A stretch of DNA of 64,000 bases, from assembly GCA_045615765.1 (NCBI GenBank), contig JAZLFM010000028.1, forward strand, positions 49,534 to 113,533. The letters are read 5' to 3'. Under the pieces are notes generated by a model that did not search any database, was not told the origin of the DNA, and worked only from the letters and a program-made list of their open reading frames with translations. Both the position numbers and the translations under genes were made by a program. The DNA is from UBA1715 sp045615765. Its GTDB lineage: Bacteria; Bacteroidota; Bacteroidia; Bacteroidales; UBA1715. Numbering within the stretch: the stretch's first letter is position 1; every line of letters starts with the position of its first letter. Of this stretch, positions 36,057 to 43,827 are shown in pieces.

Positions 36057-36893
36057 TTAGTTTAGAATTTCGTAGTTAAATTTTTCATCTCTTTTGTATT
36101 CACCAAGTACCGACAAATTCGAAACCTGAGGAAGAACTTCAGCCAAAGCTTTATCGTAATCTGCCCTATCCTTCCATTCTACATCAACATAAAAGGCATA
36201 TTGATATGGACTTCCCAATATTGGCAAAGATTGGATTTTAGTCATATTTACATTATTCTTCTTGAATAAAGCAAGGACATCTACCAAAGAACCTGGTTGG
36301 TTTGTAAGTTCAAAACATATAGACGCTTTATTATTTTCTTCACTTGGAGCAGCAGTACGACTAATTGCCAAAAAACGAGTATAGTTTTTCTTATTTGTTT
36401 GTATTTGTCTAGCAATGATTTCTAACCCATACAATTCTGCAGCACCTTCACTCGCAATAGCTGCAGCGTGACAAAGTTTTTCGTCTGCAATTTTTTGTGC
36501 ACTTGATGCTGTATCTGCCCAGTTAATAGTACGAACATTAGGATATCTATCTAGGAAATCCTTACTTTGTTGAATAGCAATAGGATGGGAATAGACTTCT
36601 TTTACATCTTCAATTTTAACACCAGGAAGAACCATTAGATTTTGACTAATGTGAAGGCTGATCTCACCTATAACTTTCAATTTAGAACTTTTCAGTAATA
36701 AGTAATTTTCTAGAATACTTCCAGCTATAGTATTTTCTATAGCAACTATACCATAATCAGCAGACCCATGCTCCACGGCAAAAAACAAATCTTTGAACTG
36801 ATTACAATTTAATGTAGTAACATCTTTTCCATAGAATTCCTTTGCTGCGATTTCATGGAAACATCCATTTACACCTTGTATAGCTATCTTCAT
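36057..36893 (-). CDS. pheA: prephenate dehydratase with ACT domain
   Basis: 278 residues from the ATG at 36893. The longer frame to 36941 runs through the attenuator hairpin and is not protein. The catalytic domain (1-~185) has the start IAIQGVNGCFHEIAA, YGIVAIENTIAGS, VYSHPIAIQQS and the Thr-containing NYTRFLAIS. The ACT domain (~195-275) has ELTNQPGSLVDVLALF, where the usual GAL-type motif is GSL, and KIQSLPILG in place of the Phe-binding ESRP motif. It makes phenylpyruvate from prephenate. First structural gene of the aromatic operon; its expression is predicted to depend on the Phe/Tyr leader peptide and terminator directly upstream. Confidence 0.96.
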   Translation of the reverse strand: MKIAIQGVNGCFHEIAAKEFYGKDVTTLNCNQFKDLFFAVEHGSADYGIVAIENTIAGSILENYLLLKSSKLKVIGEISLHISQNLMVLPGVKIEDVKEVYSHPIAIQQSKDFLDRYPNVRTINWADTASSAQKIADEKLCHAAAIASEGAAELYGLEIIARQIQTNKKNYTRFLAISRTAAPSEENNKASICFELTNQPGSLVDVLALFKKNNVNMTKIQSLPILGSPYQYAFYVDVEWKDRADYDKALAEVLPQVSNLSVLGEYKRDEKFNYEILN

Positions 36894-36900
36894 AATATTC

Positions 36901-36931
36901 AAAAAAAAAGCCCCGAAAAAATCGAGGCTTT
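36901..36931 (-). terminator. attenuator terminator in front of pheA
   Basis: On the minus strand AAGCCTCGA pairs with TCGGGGCTT (one G-T pair) around a T-rich loop, followed by a run of nine T. It lies 7 bases before the pheA ATG and 18 bases after the leader-peptide stop. Its 5' arm AGCCTC is also complementary to GAGGCT inside the leader ORF, which allows an alternative antiterminator. Confidence 0.9.
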
Positions 36932-36972
36932 GTTTATACAATTCTAATTTAATTCATACACACAGCCTCATT
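36923..36972 (-). promoter_or_regulatory. antiterminator pairing of the Phe/Tyr attenuator
   Basis: Within the leader transcript AATGAGGCTGTG (36972-36961) can pair with the segment containing CAAAGCCTCGATT (36932-36920), giving about 11 pairs with one bulge and one mismatch. This removes the 5' arm of the terminator at 36901-36931. A ribosome stalled at the aromatic codons leaves this segment free; a ribosome at the leader stop (36949) covers it. The geometry is that of classical amino acid attenuators. Confidence 0.75.
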
Positions 36973-37029
36973 CTTATTACTAAAGTAATAAAAGTAAAAA
37001 TAGAAGAAGTATGTGTATGTGTTAGTCAT
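36949..37029 (-). CDS. Phe/Tyr-rich leader peptide of the aromatic operon
   Basis: A 26-codon ORF from the ATG at 37029 to the TAA at 36951-36949. Residues 5-16 read YTYFFYFYFYYF: six Tyr and five Phe codons among twelve. An in-frame stop lies two codons before the ATG. It sits 15 bases after the stop of the outer-membrane protein gene and ahead of the antiterminator/terminator pair and pheA-tyrA. The role follows known leader-peptide attenuation (pheL, trpL): low charged tRNA-Phe or tRNA-Tyr stalls the ribosome and lets transcription continue into pheA. Having both codons fits an operon that serves both amino acids. It is too short for automatic gene callers. Confidence 0.85.
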   Translation of the reverse strand: MTNTYTYFFYFYFYYFSNKNEAVCMN

Positions 37030-37043
37030 TCGTTATCGACTTA

Positions 37044-37739
37044 TTAGTTAGCGAATTTGATTGCTGCGTAAGCGTAGAATCTTTCAGTAGATGGGTTCAA
37101 TACTACACCACCTTCGATTGGCAATACGAATTTGTCAGTAACTTGAAGAGCTGTAGATTTAGAAATTGAGATGTTGCAGATTGCGAAATCACCACCGTTT
37201 TTGTAAACTGGGCTAGTTGTATAATAACCTTCACCTGCACCAATACCTACTTTGAAAATATTGAAGTCATAAGAAATTTGACCATAGAAGTCACATTCTT
37301 TATCTTCCATAATGTTCAAAGCTGCGAAGAATTCTAATTTACCATATTTATAACGAAGAGCTGGTTCAATTGAGTGAGTAGCTGCGATATTATCGAAGTT
37401 AACACCTAACCAGTTTCCACCTGCATAGTAATCAGTTAATTCGATAGTTAAATCGAATGGGAAACGATATTTTGCATAGATATTGCTTTCGAAACCTAGG
37501 TCTTCACCTGTACACATTGTACCTTCAGCGCCAATAGAGAAACCACCAGCTTTTACTTCAAATGAAGGTTTGAAAGCAGGTCCTGAACCGCGTTGAACAC
37601 CACGCCAAATTTCTGTTGATTTAAGTTCCAATGCAACTTTACATTGAGTATTGCAACTTGCTTCTTCTTGTGCGAAAGCACTCGTAGCGCCTAGGATTGC
37701 TGCTGCACATAGCGCTATGTTCATAAAAATCTTTTTCAT
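37044..37739 (-). CDS. outer-membrane beta-barrel protein (TorF/Gcw_chp-like porin)
   Basis: 231 residues from the ATG at 37739. The frame extends 34 codons further upstream, but that part covers the promoter. A signal peptide (1-~24, ending SAFAQ) is followed by alternating beta-strands with aromatic girdle residues: STEIWRGVQRGSGPAFKPSF near the N-terminus, the GGFSIGAEGTM strand, and a terminal strand FYAYAAIKFAN. This layout resembles the Gcw_chp/TorF family of putative porins. Function unknown; probably a small outer-membrane barrel. The complete promoter and optimised codons suggest strong expression. Downstream, only the leader peptide and attenuator separate it from pheA. Confidence 0.75.
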   Translation of the reverse strand: MKKIFMNIALCAAAILGATSAFAQEEASCNTQCKVALELKSTEIWRGVQRGSGPAFKPSFEVKAGGFSIGAEGTMCTGEDLGFESNIYAKYRFPFDLTIELTDYYAGGNWLGVNFDNIAATHSIEPALRYKYGKLEFFAALNIMEDKECDFYGQISYDFNIFKVGIGAGEGYYTTSPVYKNGGDFAICNISISKSTALQVTDKFVLPIEGGVVLNPSTERFYAYAAIKFAN

Positions 37740-37763
37740 TGCTAAATCATTTAAAATTTTTTG

Positions 37764-37793
37764 CAAAACTAATCTTTTTATGAGAAAAACAAA
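37764..37793 (-). promoter_or_regulatory. promoter of the outer-membrane protein gene (and probably of the aromatic operon)
   Basis: On the minus strand TTTG (37793-37790), an 18-base spacer and TAGTTTTG (37771-37764). The ATG at 37739 follows 25 bases later. No comparable promoter is seen between this gene and the leader peptide. Confidence 0.8.
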
Positions 37794-37823
37794 TGAATGG
37801 TTATTTTTTTTTAAGAATAAATG

Positions 37824-37831
37824 TATTTTTG
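37824..37831 (+). promoter_or_regulatory. -7 promoter box of the sugar permease gene
   Basis: TATTTTTG, 14 bases before the ATG at 37846. The -33 region is a T run without TTTG. It is back to back with the promoter of the divergent outer-membrane protein gene. Confidence 0.5.
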
Positions 37832-37845
37832 ACAAAAACAATAAT

Positions 37846-39459
37846 ATGACAAATACAACAACAAAGACTAATTACCCTGCTCTTTATACATTAATAATTG
37901 TATTTTTCTTTTGGGGGTTCGTTGCAGCTAGTAACGGTGTATTTATACCTTTCTGCAAACATCATTTTTCATTAGATCAATTCCAGTCGCAACTTATTGA
38001 TTTTGCGTTTTACACTGCATATTATGTTGGCGCACTTGCACTATTTATAATAAGTACACTTCGCAAATCAGATGTGGTTGGTTCCTGGGGATACAAAAAA
38101 AGTATCATTTATGGCCTTCTATTCTCTGCAATCGGAGCTATAGCAATGATTATCGGCGTGAAAAGCGATGTATATTTAGGTATGCTCGCCGGTCTTTTTA
38201 TTGTTGCTCTTGGCTACTCTCTACAACAAACGGCTGCGAATCCGTTTGCCATTGCTTTAGGAGACCCTAAAACAGGTAGCGACCGAATTAATTTAGGCGG
38301 AAGCATCAATTCGTTTGGAACAACTATTGGTCCTATCATACTTAGTTTCGCATTGTTTGGTGTTGTAGGAGAAATCACTTCCGATCAGATCAACAACTTA
38401 AACCTTAACAATGTTGTCATATTATATTCTGTAGTTGGAATCCTATTTATTGCCGCAGCCGCAATTTTCCATTTCTCGAAAAAGGTTCCTGATTGCATTC
38501 AAAAATCAGAAGTCGAAACTTCAACAAAAGCATTAACATTATTCATTGTAATTACCGTGGCACTCCTACTTTTCTTTGTGCCTGTTTTCTATAGTTATAA
38601 AACCGACATCCTTGACGACAACGGACGAATGGCTTGTCTTATTGGTGCATTTTTTACTGTAGTGATATCTCTTCTATTTGCACATAGCAAAGCAAAAAAA
38701 GAAAGTCAAGGTTGGGGTGCGCTTCAATATCCACAATTAGCATTAGGACTTATTGCCTTATTTATATATGTAGGCGTGGAAGTAAGTATTGGTAGCAATA
38801 TGGGAGAACTTCTTTCTCAAGAAGACTTTGGAGGTTTCTCAGCTTCAGAGATTGCTCCTTTTATTTCGATGTATTGGGGCGGATTAATGATCGGACGATG
38901 GGCTGGTGCTGTACTTGTTTTCGATTGGAAGAAACCAATTAAATTAGCTGCACTTGTATGTGCACCAATATGTGCTTTCTTACTCGTAATAGGTGCAAAT
39001 ACCCTTGCCGGCCATGACATGAGCATACTATATTATTTTATTGTATGTGTTGCGATTCAAATTGTTGCATTTATTCTTTGTAGAGAAAAACCTGCTCTTA
39101 CACTATTTGTATTTGGAATCTTAGCTATGATAGCAATGACAATTGGTGTATGTACAACAGGAATGGTTGCAATCTACGCCTTCCTTTCTGGCGGATTATT
39201 CTGTAGTATAATGTGGTCAAACATATTTACATTGGCAACACTCGGTTTAGGCAAATATACTTCTCAAGGTTCTTCACTTTTGGTAATGATGATCTTAGGT
39301 GGTGGTGTAGTTCCTACAATCCAAGGTAAACTAGCAGACCTTGACGGTATTGGTATTCATACATCGTATATTATTCCTATTCTTTGCTTTGTATATATTG
39401 CATTCTATGCGCTATATACTAGACACATTTTACACAAACAAAATATAAATATAGACTAA
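37846..39459 (+). CDS. FucP-family sugar permease (major facilitator)
   Basis: 537 residues from the ATG at 37846. The frame is open 65 codons further upstream, but that stretch overlaps the divergent signal-peptide region and both promoters. About 12-14 membrane helices. The FHS-family signature is clear: NGVFIPFCKHHFSLD with helix-1 residues, GYSLQQTAANPFAIALGDPKTGSDRINLGG-like segment, and SFGTTIGPIIL. Members import fucose, glucose or N-acetylglucosamine with protons; the substrate here is not known. It is longer than E. coli FucP (~440) because of an extra central segment with charged linker (residues ~210-290). Transcribed alone or with the next gene 90 bases downstream, which has its own -7 box. 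Confidence 0.88.
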   Translation: MTNTTTKTNYPALYTLIIVFFFWGFVAASNGVFIPFCKHHFSLDQFQSQLIDFAFYTAYYVGALALFIISTLRKSDVVGSWGYKKSIIYGLLFSAIGAIAMIIGVKSDVYLGMLAGLFIVALGYSLQQTAANPFAIALGDPKTGSDRINLGGSINSFGTTIGPIILSFALFGVVGEITSDQINNLNLNNVVILYSVVGILFIAAAAIFHFSKKVPDCIQKSEVETSTKALTLFIVITVALLLFFVPVFYSYKTDILDDNGRMACLIGAFFTVVISLLFAHSKAKKESQGWGALQYPQLALGLIALFIYVGVEVSIGSNMGELLSQEDFGGFSASEIAPFISMYWGGLMIGRWAGAVLVFDWKKPIKLAALVCAPICAFLLVIGANTLAGHDMSILYYFIVCVAIQIVAFILCREKPALTLFVFGILAMIAMTIGVCTTGMVAIYAFLSGGLFCSIMWSNIFTLATLGLGKYTSQGSSLLVMMILGGGVVPTIQGKLADLDGIGIHTSYIIPILCFVYIAFYALYTRHILHKQNINID

Positions 39460-39484
39460 CTAGTAAACAGCGTAATAATAAAAC

Positions 39485-39501
39485 ATACGAAACCTTCGTA
39501 T
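39485..39501 (+). repeat. small inverted repeat after the permease gene
   Basis: ATACGAA, a 3-base loop, then TTCGTAT. There is no T run, so it is a weak candidate for a terminator or an mRNA 3'-end hairpin. Confidence 0.3.
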
Positions 39502-39527
39502 TACAAACAGTGAATTAACAAAATTTG

Positions 39528-39535
39528 TATTTTTG
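39528..39535 (+). promoter_or_regulatory. -7 promoter box of the DPM-type synthase gene
   Basis: TATTTTTG, 15 bases before the ATG at 39551. It overlaps the TTG that opens the longest frame (39533), which is therefore not the start. Confidence 0.5.
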
Positions 39536-39550
39536 GACAATTTTGAGAGT

Positions 39551-40276
39551 ATGAAAGCAGATAGTATTGTAATTATTCCTACCTATAACGAAAAAGAGAA
39601 TATCGAAAAGATTATTCGTAAGGTACTTTCATACGAAAAACTATTCCACATACTAGTTGTTGACGACAACTCTCCTGATGGTACTGCTGCAATAGTTAAA
39701 AATTTACAGAATGAATATCCTGAACAACTTCATCTACTAGAACGTCCAGGAAAACAAGGTCTAGGTGTTGCATACATTGCAGGATTTAAGTGGTGTTTGG
39801 AGCATAACTATGAATACATTTTCGAAATGGATGCAGATTTTTCACATAATCCTGATGATCTCATTCATTTATATAACGCTTGTGCAAAAGATGGAGCTGA
39901 CGCTTCTGTCGGATCACGATATGTTACAGGAGTTAATGTGGTAAATTGGCCTATGAAACGTGTACTACTATCCTACTTCGCTTCAATGTATGTACGCTTT
40001 ATCACACGAATGCCTCTTCGAGATTCAACAGCAGGATTTGTATGTTATACTGCTCGTGCTCTACAAGCTTTAGATTTAGACAAAATACGATTCAAAGGAT
40101 ATGCCTTCCAAATAGAAATGAAGTTTAAGATATGGCACAAAGGACTTACCATTACAGAAGTGCCAATCATTTTCACAGATAGAAAAGAAGGTTCATCAAA
40201 AATGAACGGAGGCATAATAAAAGAAGCTGTTTTTGGCGTTATCTCATTAAAAATTGGTTCTTGGTTCAAGAAATAA
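39551..40276 (+). CDS. polyprenol monophosphomannose synthase-type glycosyltransferase (GT2)
   Basis: 241 residues from the ATG at 39551. GT-A fold with IIPTYNEKENIEK at the start, VVDDNSPDGT, and the metal-binding EMDADFSHNPDD. The C-terminal FAFQIEMK-like segment (GYAFQIEMKFKIW, RKEGSSKMNGG) marks the dolichol-phosphate mannose synthase group without membrane helices. It moves a hexose, usually mannose from GDP-mannose, onto polyprenyl phosphate for later glycan transfer on the periplasmic side. In Bacteroidota it is linked to protein and lipid glycosylation. The stop is one base before the dihydroorotase ATG, so translation is probably coupled. Confidence 0.92.
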   Translation: MKADSIVIIPTYNEKENIEKIIRKVLSYEKLFHILVVDDNSPDGTAAIVKNLQNEYPEQLHLLERPGKQGLGVAYIAGFKWCLEHNYEYIFEMDADFSHNPDDLIHLYNACAKDGADASVGSRYVTGVNVVNWPMKRVLLSYFASMYVRFITRMPLRDSTAGFVCYTARALQALDLDKIRFKGYAFQIEMKFKIWHKGLTITEVPIIFTDRKEGSSKMNGGIIKEAVFGVISLKIGSWFKK

Positions 40277-40277
40277 T

Positions 40278-41621
40278 ATGGCTACACTTTTATATAACGG
40301 TACAATTGTAAACGAAGGAGAACAATTTCTTGGAAGCATTCTAATTGAAAATGAATGCATAACAGAAATTTTCAGGGATAATGTTCCACAGGAAATTCTT
40401 AATACATCCGACGTGATTTCCTGCGAAGGGAAAGTGATTTTGCCTGGAATTATTGATGACCAAGTTCATTTTAGAGAACCTGGCCTTACCCATAAGGGTT
40501 CTATTGAAACTGAATCAAAAGCGGCATTGGCTGGCGGGGTTACAACATTTATGGATATGCCCAATGTTGCACCGCAAACAACATCAATTGAAAACCTAGA
40601 ACAAAAGCTTTCAATAGCATCGCAAACAGCGTATGCGAACTATGCGTTTTATTTTGGTGCCACAAATACAAATATTGATCAACTTCGTGCACTAGACAAG
40701 CAATTAATTTGCGGTATAAAAGTGTTTATGGGTTCAAGTACTGGAAATATGCTTGTTGACGACGAACAAACTCTTCGTCAGATTTTTTCAGAAAAAGACC
40801 TGCCAATAGCGATTCACAGCGAAGACGAAGCAACAATAAAGGCAAATCTTACCACATATATGGCACAATATGGTGACAATATTCCTTTTAATTGTCACCC
40901 AAAAATCCGTAGCAACGAAGCATGTTTTATTTCAACAAAAAAAGCGATTGCCTTAGCACAACAATGCGACACACGACTACACATTCTTCACATAACAACT
41001 GCCGAAGAAATGGATTTGCTATCTAATGCCAATCTATCAGACAAACGAATTACTGCCGAAGTCTGTGTTCATCATTTATGGTTTACTGATGAAGACTATG
41101 CAGAAAAAGGTGCTTTTATAAAATGTAATCCTGCTGTAAAATCTAGAAAGGACCGAGCTGCTCTTCGTAATGCTTTGATTGAAGGAAAAATAGACGTAAT
41201 TGCTACCGATCACGCTCCTCACACAATAGAAGAAAAGCTGCGTCCTTATACAAAATCGGCATCGGGAATGCCACTTGTTCAGCATTCATTATTAGTTATG
41301 CTCGAACTGTATAAGCAAGGAGTTGTTACACTACCATTGATCGTTCAAAAAATGTGTCACAATCCTGCAATTCTTTTTGGAATACAACAACGAGGTTTCT
41401 TACGAAAAGGTTACAAAGCAGATATCGCAATTGTTGACTTACAAGGAACCACAACTGTTACCAAAGATACTATAGCCTATAAATGCGGTTGGTCTCCATT
41501 GGAAGGACAAACATTTTCGGCAAAAATCGAAAAAACATTTTTAAATGGAACATGCGTATATTCCGACGGAAAAATCCAGGAAAAACGTATGGCTCAACAA
41601 GTTACATTTAATCACAAATAA
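40278..41621 (+). CDS. pyrC: dihydroorotase
   Basis: 447 residues from the ATG at 40278. Cyclic amidohydrolase of the pyrimidine pathway (carbamoyl aspartate to dihydroorotate). Visible parts are the metal site start IIDDQVHFREPGLTHKG, IKVFMGSSTGNM with a Lys for metal bridging, IAIHSEDE, LHILHITTAEE and TDHAPHT. In the usual H-x-H motif the first His is replaced by Gln62 (Q-V-H); I recall the same QVH in other Bacteroidota dihydroorotases, so it is probably a group trait rather than damage. It follows the DPM-type gene by one base and precedes the peptidase gene by 4 bases. Confidence 0.93.
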   Translation: MATLLYNGTIVNEGEQFLGSILIENECITEIFRDNVPQEILNTSDVISCEGKVILPGIIDDQVHFREPGLTHKGSIETESKAALAGGVTTFMDMPNVAPQTTSIENLEQKLSIASQTAYANYAFYFGATNTNIDQLRALDKQLICGIKVFMGSSTGNMLVDDEQTLRQIFSEKDLPIAIHSEDEATIKANLTTYMAQYGDNIPFNCHPKIRSNEACFISTKKAIALAQQCDTRLHILHITTAEEMDLLSNANLSDKRITAEVCVHHLWFTDEDYAEKGAFIKCNPAVKSRKDRAALRNALIEGKIDVIATDHAPHTIEEKLRPYTKSASGMPLVQHSLLVMLELYKQGVVTLPLIVQKMCHNPAILFGIQQRGFLRKGYKADIAIVDLQGTTTVTKDTIAYKCGWSPLEGQTFSAKIEKTFLNGTCVYSDGKIQEKRMAQQVTFNHK

Positions 41622-41625
41622 AATT

Positions 41626-43767
41626 ATGAAGAAGATCTTACTTGCAATTGGATTTGTTTTCTGTTTAAACCCACTTTTTGCAGACGAAGGAATGTGGTTA
41701 CTTTCTATGCTAGATAAACTTGGCATTGAACAAAAAGGATGTAAACTCACACCAGAACAAATCTATAGCATCAACCACTCGTCATTAAAAGATGCCATAC
41801 TTGGATTAGGCGAATCTAATCGTCCATATAACTTTTTCTGTACATCGGAATTGGTTTCCGATAAAGGCTTACTTTTCACAAACTATCACTGTGGTTTTGA
41901 AATGATACAAAAGCATTCTTCATTGACTCACAATTACATAGACAATGGATTTTGGGCTCAAAACCAAAGCGAAGAAATTCCTAATGAAGGTGTTACTGCC
42001 ACTCGTATGGTTGCAATGTACGACGTTACCGATACTGTTTTGGCAACAATAAAAAACTATCAGAAAAAAGAAAAAGGAATTGCCGATATTTCTGAAAAAT
42101 TAAAGAAAAGCGTCACTGACACTTGTGCCTACGGTGCCGATGTAGTTTCATTCTTTAACGATAATCAATATTTTCTTTTTGTGTACGAAACATACAAAGA
42201 TGTTCGCTTAGTAGGTGCTCCTCCACGCACAATAGGTAAATTCGGCGATGAAACTGACAACTGGGTATGGCCTCGACATACAGGTGACTTCTGCGTTTTG
42301 CGTGTTTACACTAATGATTTAGGTATGCCTGAAGAATATTCAAATTCAAATAAACCGCTAACGCCAAAACACTATCTACCTATTTCAATGAAAGGGTATG
42401 AAGAAGGCGATTACGCAATGGTAATGGGATTTCCTGGATCAACAGATAGATATATGAGTGCAAGTGAAATCAAGTATTTCCAACAAATGCATAACGCCAC
42501 TTTCCAACTAATTGGCGATGTAAGTCTTGCCACATATAAGAAATTCATGAATCAAGATACAGCTACACGAATTCAATACACCGCAAAATATGATGCTCTA
42601 AGTAACTATTGGAAATACAGTATTGGTCAGAATAAAGGCATTAAAGACCTTAACGTTGTTGACAAGAAAACCAAACAAGAAGATGCAATGCGTGCTTGGA
42701 TAGCCGAAGACAGCAATCGTGTAGAAAAATATGGAAACATGATCGATACACTTACGGATTTCTACAAGAAAAACGGTATGCTCAACGCATATTACGCAAT
42801 GTTAAATATCGGACTACTTAATGTTGTAGAATCATTTATGTTTACATACGAAAATCTTGTGATATTAGACGCGTTAGAGTCTCAAGATCCTATTGCTATT
42901 CGCGAAGTTCAGATTGACTTGCAAGACAAAGCGAAAAGCCATTTTAAAGATTTTAATGTAAATGTAGATAAAGCACAATTTGTCGCATTAACATACGCAT
43001 CGTGGTATAATCTAGGCTATTACATCTATACTAACGAAAAATTCCCACTTGCGAAGAAATACAAAAATGATGTGAACAAATATGCAGATTATGTATTCAG
43101 CAAATCTATTTTCACAGATGAAAAACGCCATGAAGCATTCCTAAAAAATCCAAGTCACAAAGCCTTGTATTCTGATCCAATGTTCCAACTTATGCGTTAC
43201 ACATTATTGGAATATTTTAGAATCAGAGATGCTATCGACAGTGAAAAAATAGACAGCCTTAATACATTGTACGTTGATGCTACTTTACAAATGAATCCAG
43301 ATTCTTTGTACTATCCTGATGCAAATTCTACATTGCGTCTAACATATGGTTCTGTTCAAAGCTATGAACCTAAAGATGGCGTTTCGTACCATTATTACAC
43401 AACATTGAAAGGCGTCATGGAAAAAATGGATAGCACAAACCAAGAATTCCAAGTGCCTTCGAAGTTAGTTGAATTATATGAACAAAAAGATTACGGACAA
43501 TACGCTGACAAAAACGGTGAAATGCCTGTATGTTTCATAACGACCAACGACATTACCGGAGGTAATTCCGGAAGTCCTGTTATGAACGCAAACGGAGAAC
43601 TAATCGGTTTAGCTTTCGATGGTAACTGGGAAGCTATGAGTGGTGACATCATCTTCGAAACAAAAGTTCAAAGAACCATAGCCGTTGACGTTCGCTACGT
43701 TCTATTTCTTATAGATAAACTCGGTGGTGCAGGCTACTTATTAGACGAAATGAACATTGTAAAATAA
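41626..43767 (+). CDS. S46 dipeptidyl peptidase, DPP7-like
   Basis: 713 residues from the ATG at 41626; the longer frame overlaps pyrC. Signal peptide 1-~20 (ending LFA), mature start DEGMWLLSMLDKL as in Porphyromonas DPP7/DPP11. The catalytic His88 is in TNYHCGFE and Ser648 in GGNSGSPVMN. Position 666, 18 residues after the Ser, is Gly (AFDGNWE). In acidic-specific DPP11 this position is Arg, and in DPP7 it is Gly, so cleavage after hydrophobic or aliphatic P1 residues is predicted. It acts in the periplasm, releasing dipeptides from peptides for amino acid fermentation. It follows pyrC by 4 bases. Confidence 0.93.
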   Translation: MKKILLAIGFVFCLNPLFADEGMWLLSMLDKLGIEQKGCKLTPEQIYSINHSSLKDAILGLGESNRPYNFFCTSELVSDKGLLFTNYHCGFEMIQKHSSLTHNYIDNGFWAQNQSEEIPNEGVTATRMVAMYDVTDTVLATIKNYQKKEKGIADISEKLKKSVTDTCAYGADVVSFFNDNQYFLFVYETYKDVRLVGAPPRTIGKFGDETDNWVWPRHTGDFCVLRVYTNDLGMPEEYSNSNKPLTPKHYLPISMKGYEEGDYAMVMGFPGSTDRYMSASEIKYFQQMHNATFQLIGDVSLATYKKFMNQDTATRIQYTAKYDALSNYWKYSIGQNKGIKDLNVVDKKTKQEDAMRAWIAEDSNRVEKYGNMIDTLTDFYKKNGMLNAYYAMLNIGLLNVVESFMFTYENLVILDALESQDPIAIREVQIDLQDKAKSHFKDFNVNVDKAQFVALTYASWYNLGYYIYTNEKFPLAKKYKNDVNKYADYVFSKSIFTDEKRHEAFLKNPSHKALYSDPMFQLMRYTLLEYFRIRDAIDSEKIDSLNTLYVDATLQMNPDSLYYPDANSTLRLTYGSVQSYEPKDGVSYHYYTTLKGVMEKMDSTNQEFQVPSKLVELYEQKDYGQYADKNGEMPVCFITTNDITGGNSGSPVMNANGELIGLAFDGNWEAMSGDIIFETKVQRTIAVDVRYVLFLIDKLGGAGYLLDEMNIVK

Positions 43768-43827
43768 AACAATCTAAAAATCATTCTGCAGTTTATATAA
43801 AATTGTATTTTCGCAAAAAAAATTAAT

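Noticed and set aside
36894..36941. N-terminal extension of pheA to a TTG at 36941
   Set aside because: It runs through the attenuator hairpin and its T run, and prephenate dehydratases start with the IAIQGVNG strand at the ATG 36893.
37651..37845. 65-codon N-terminal extension of the sugar permease
   Set aside because: It overlaps the divergent outer-membrane protein signal peptide and both promoters; the permease family starts near the ATG at 37846.
39485..39501. Hairpin after the permease gene as a full terminator
   Set aside because: The stem is only 7 bp and there is no T run on either strand; kept only as a weak inverted repeat.
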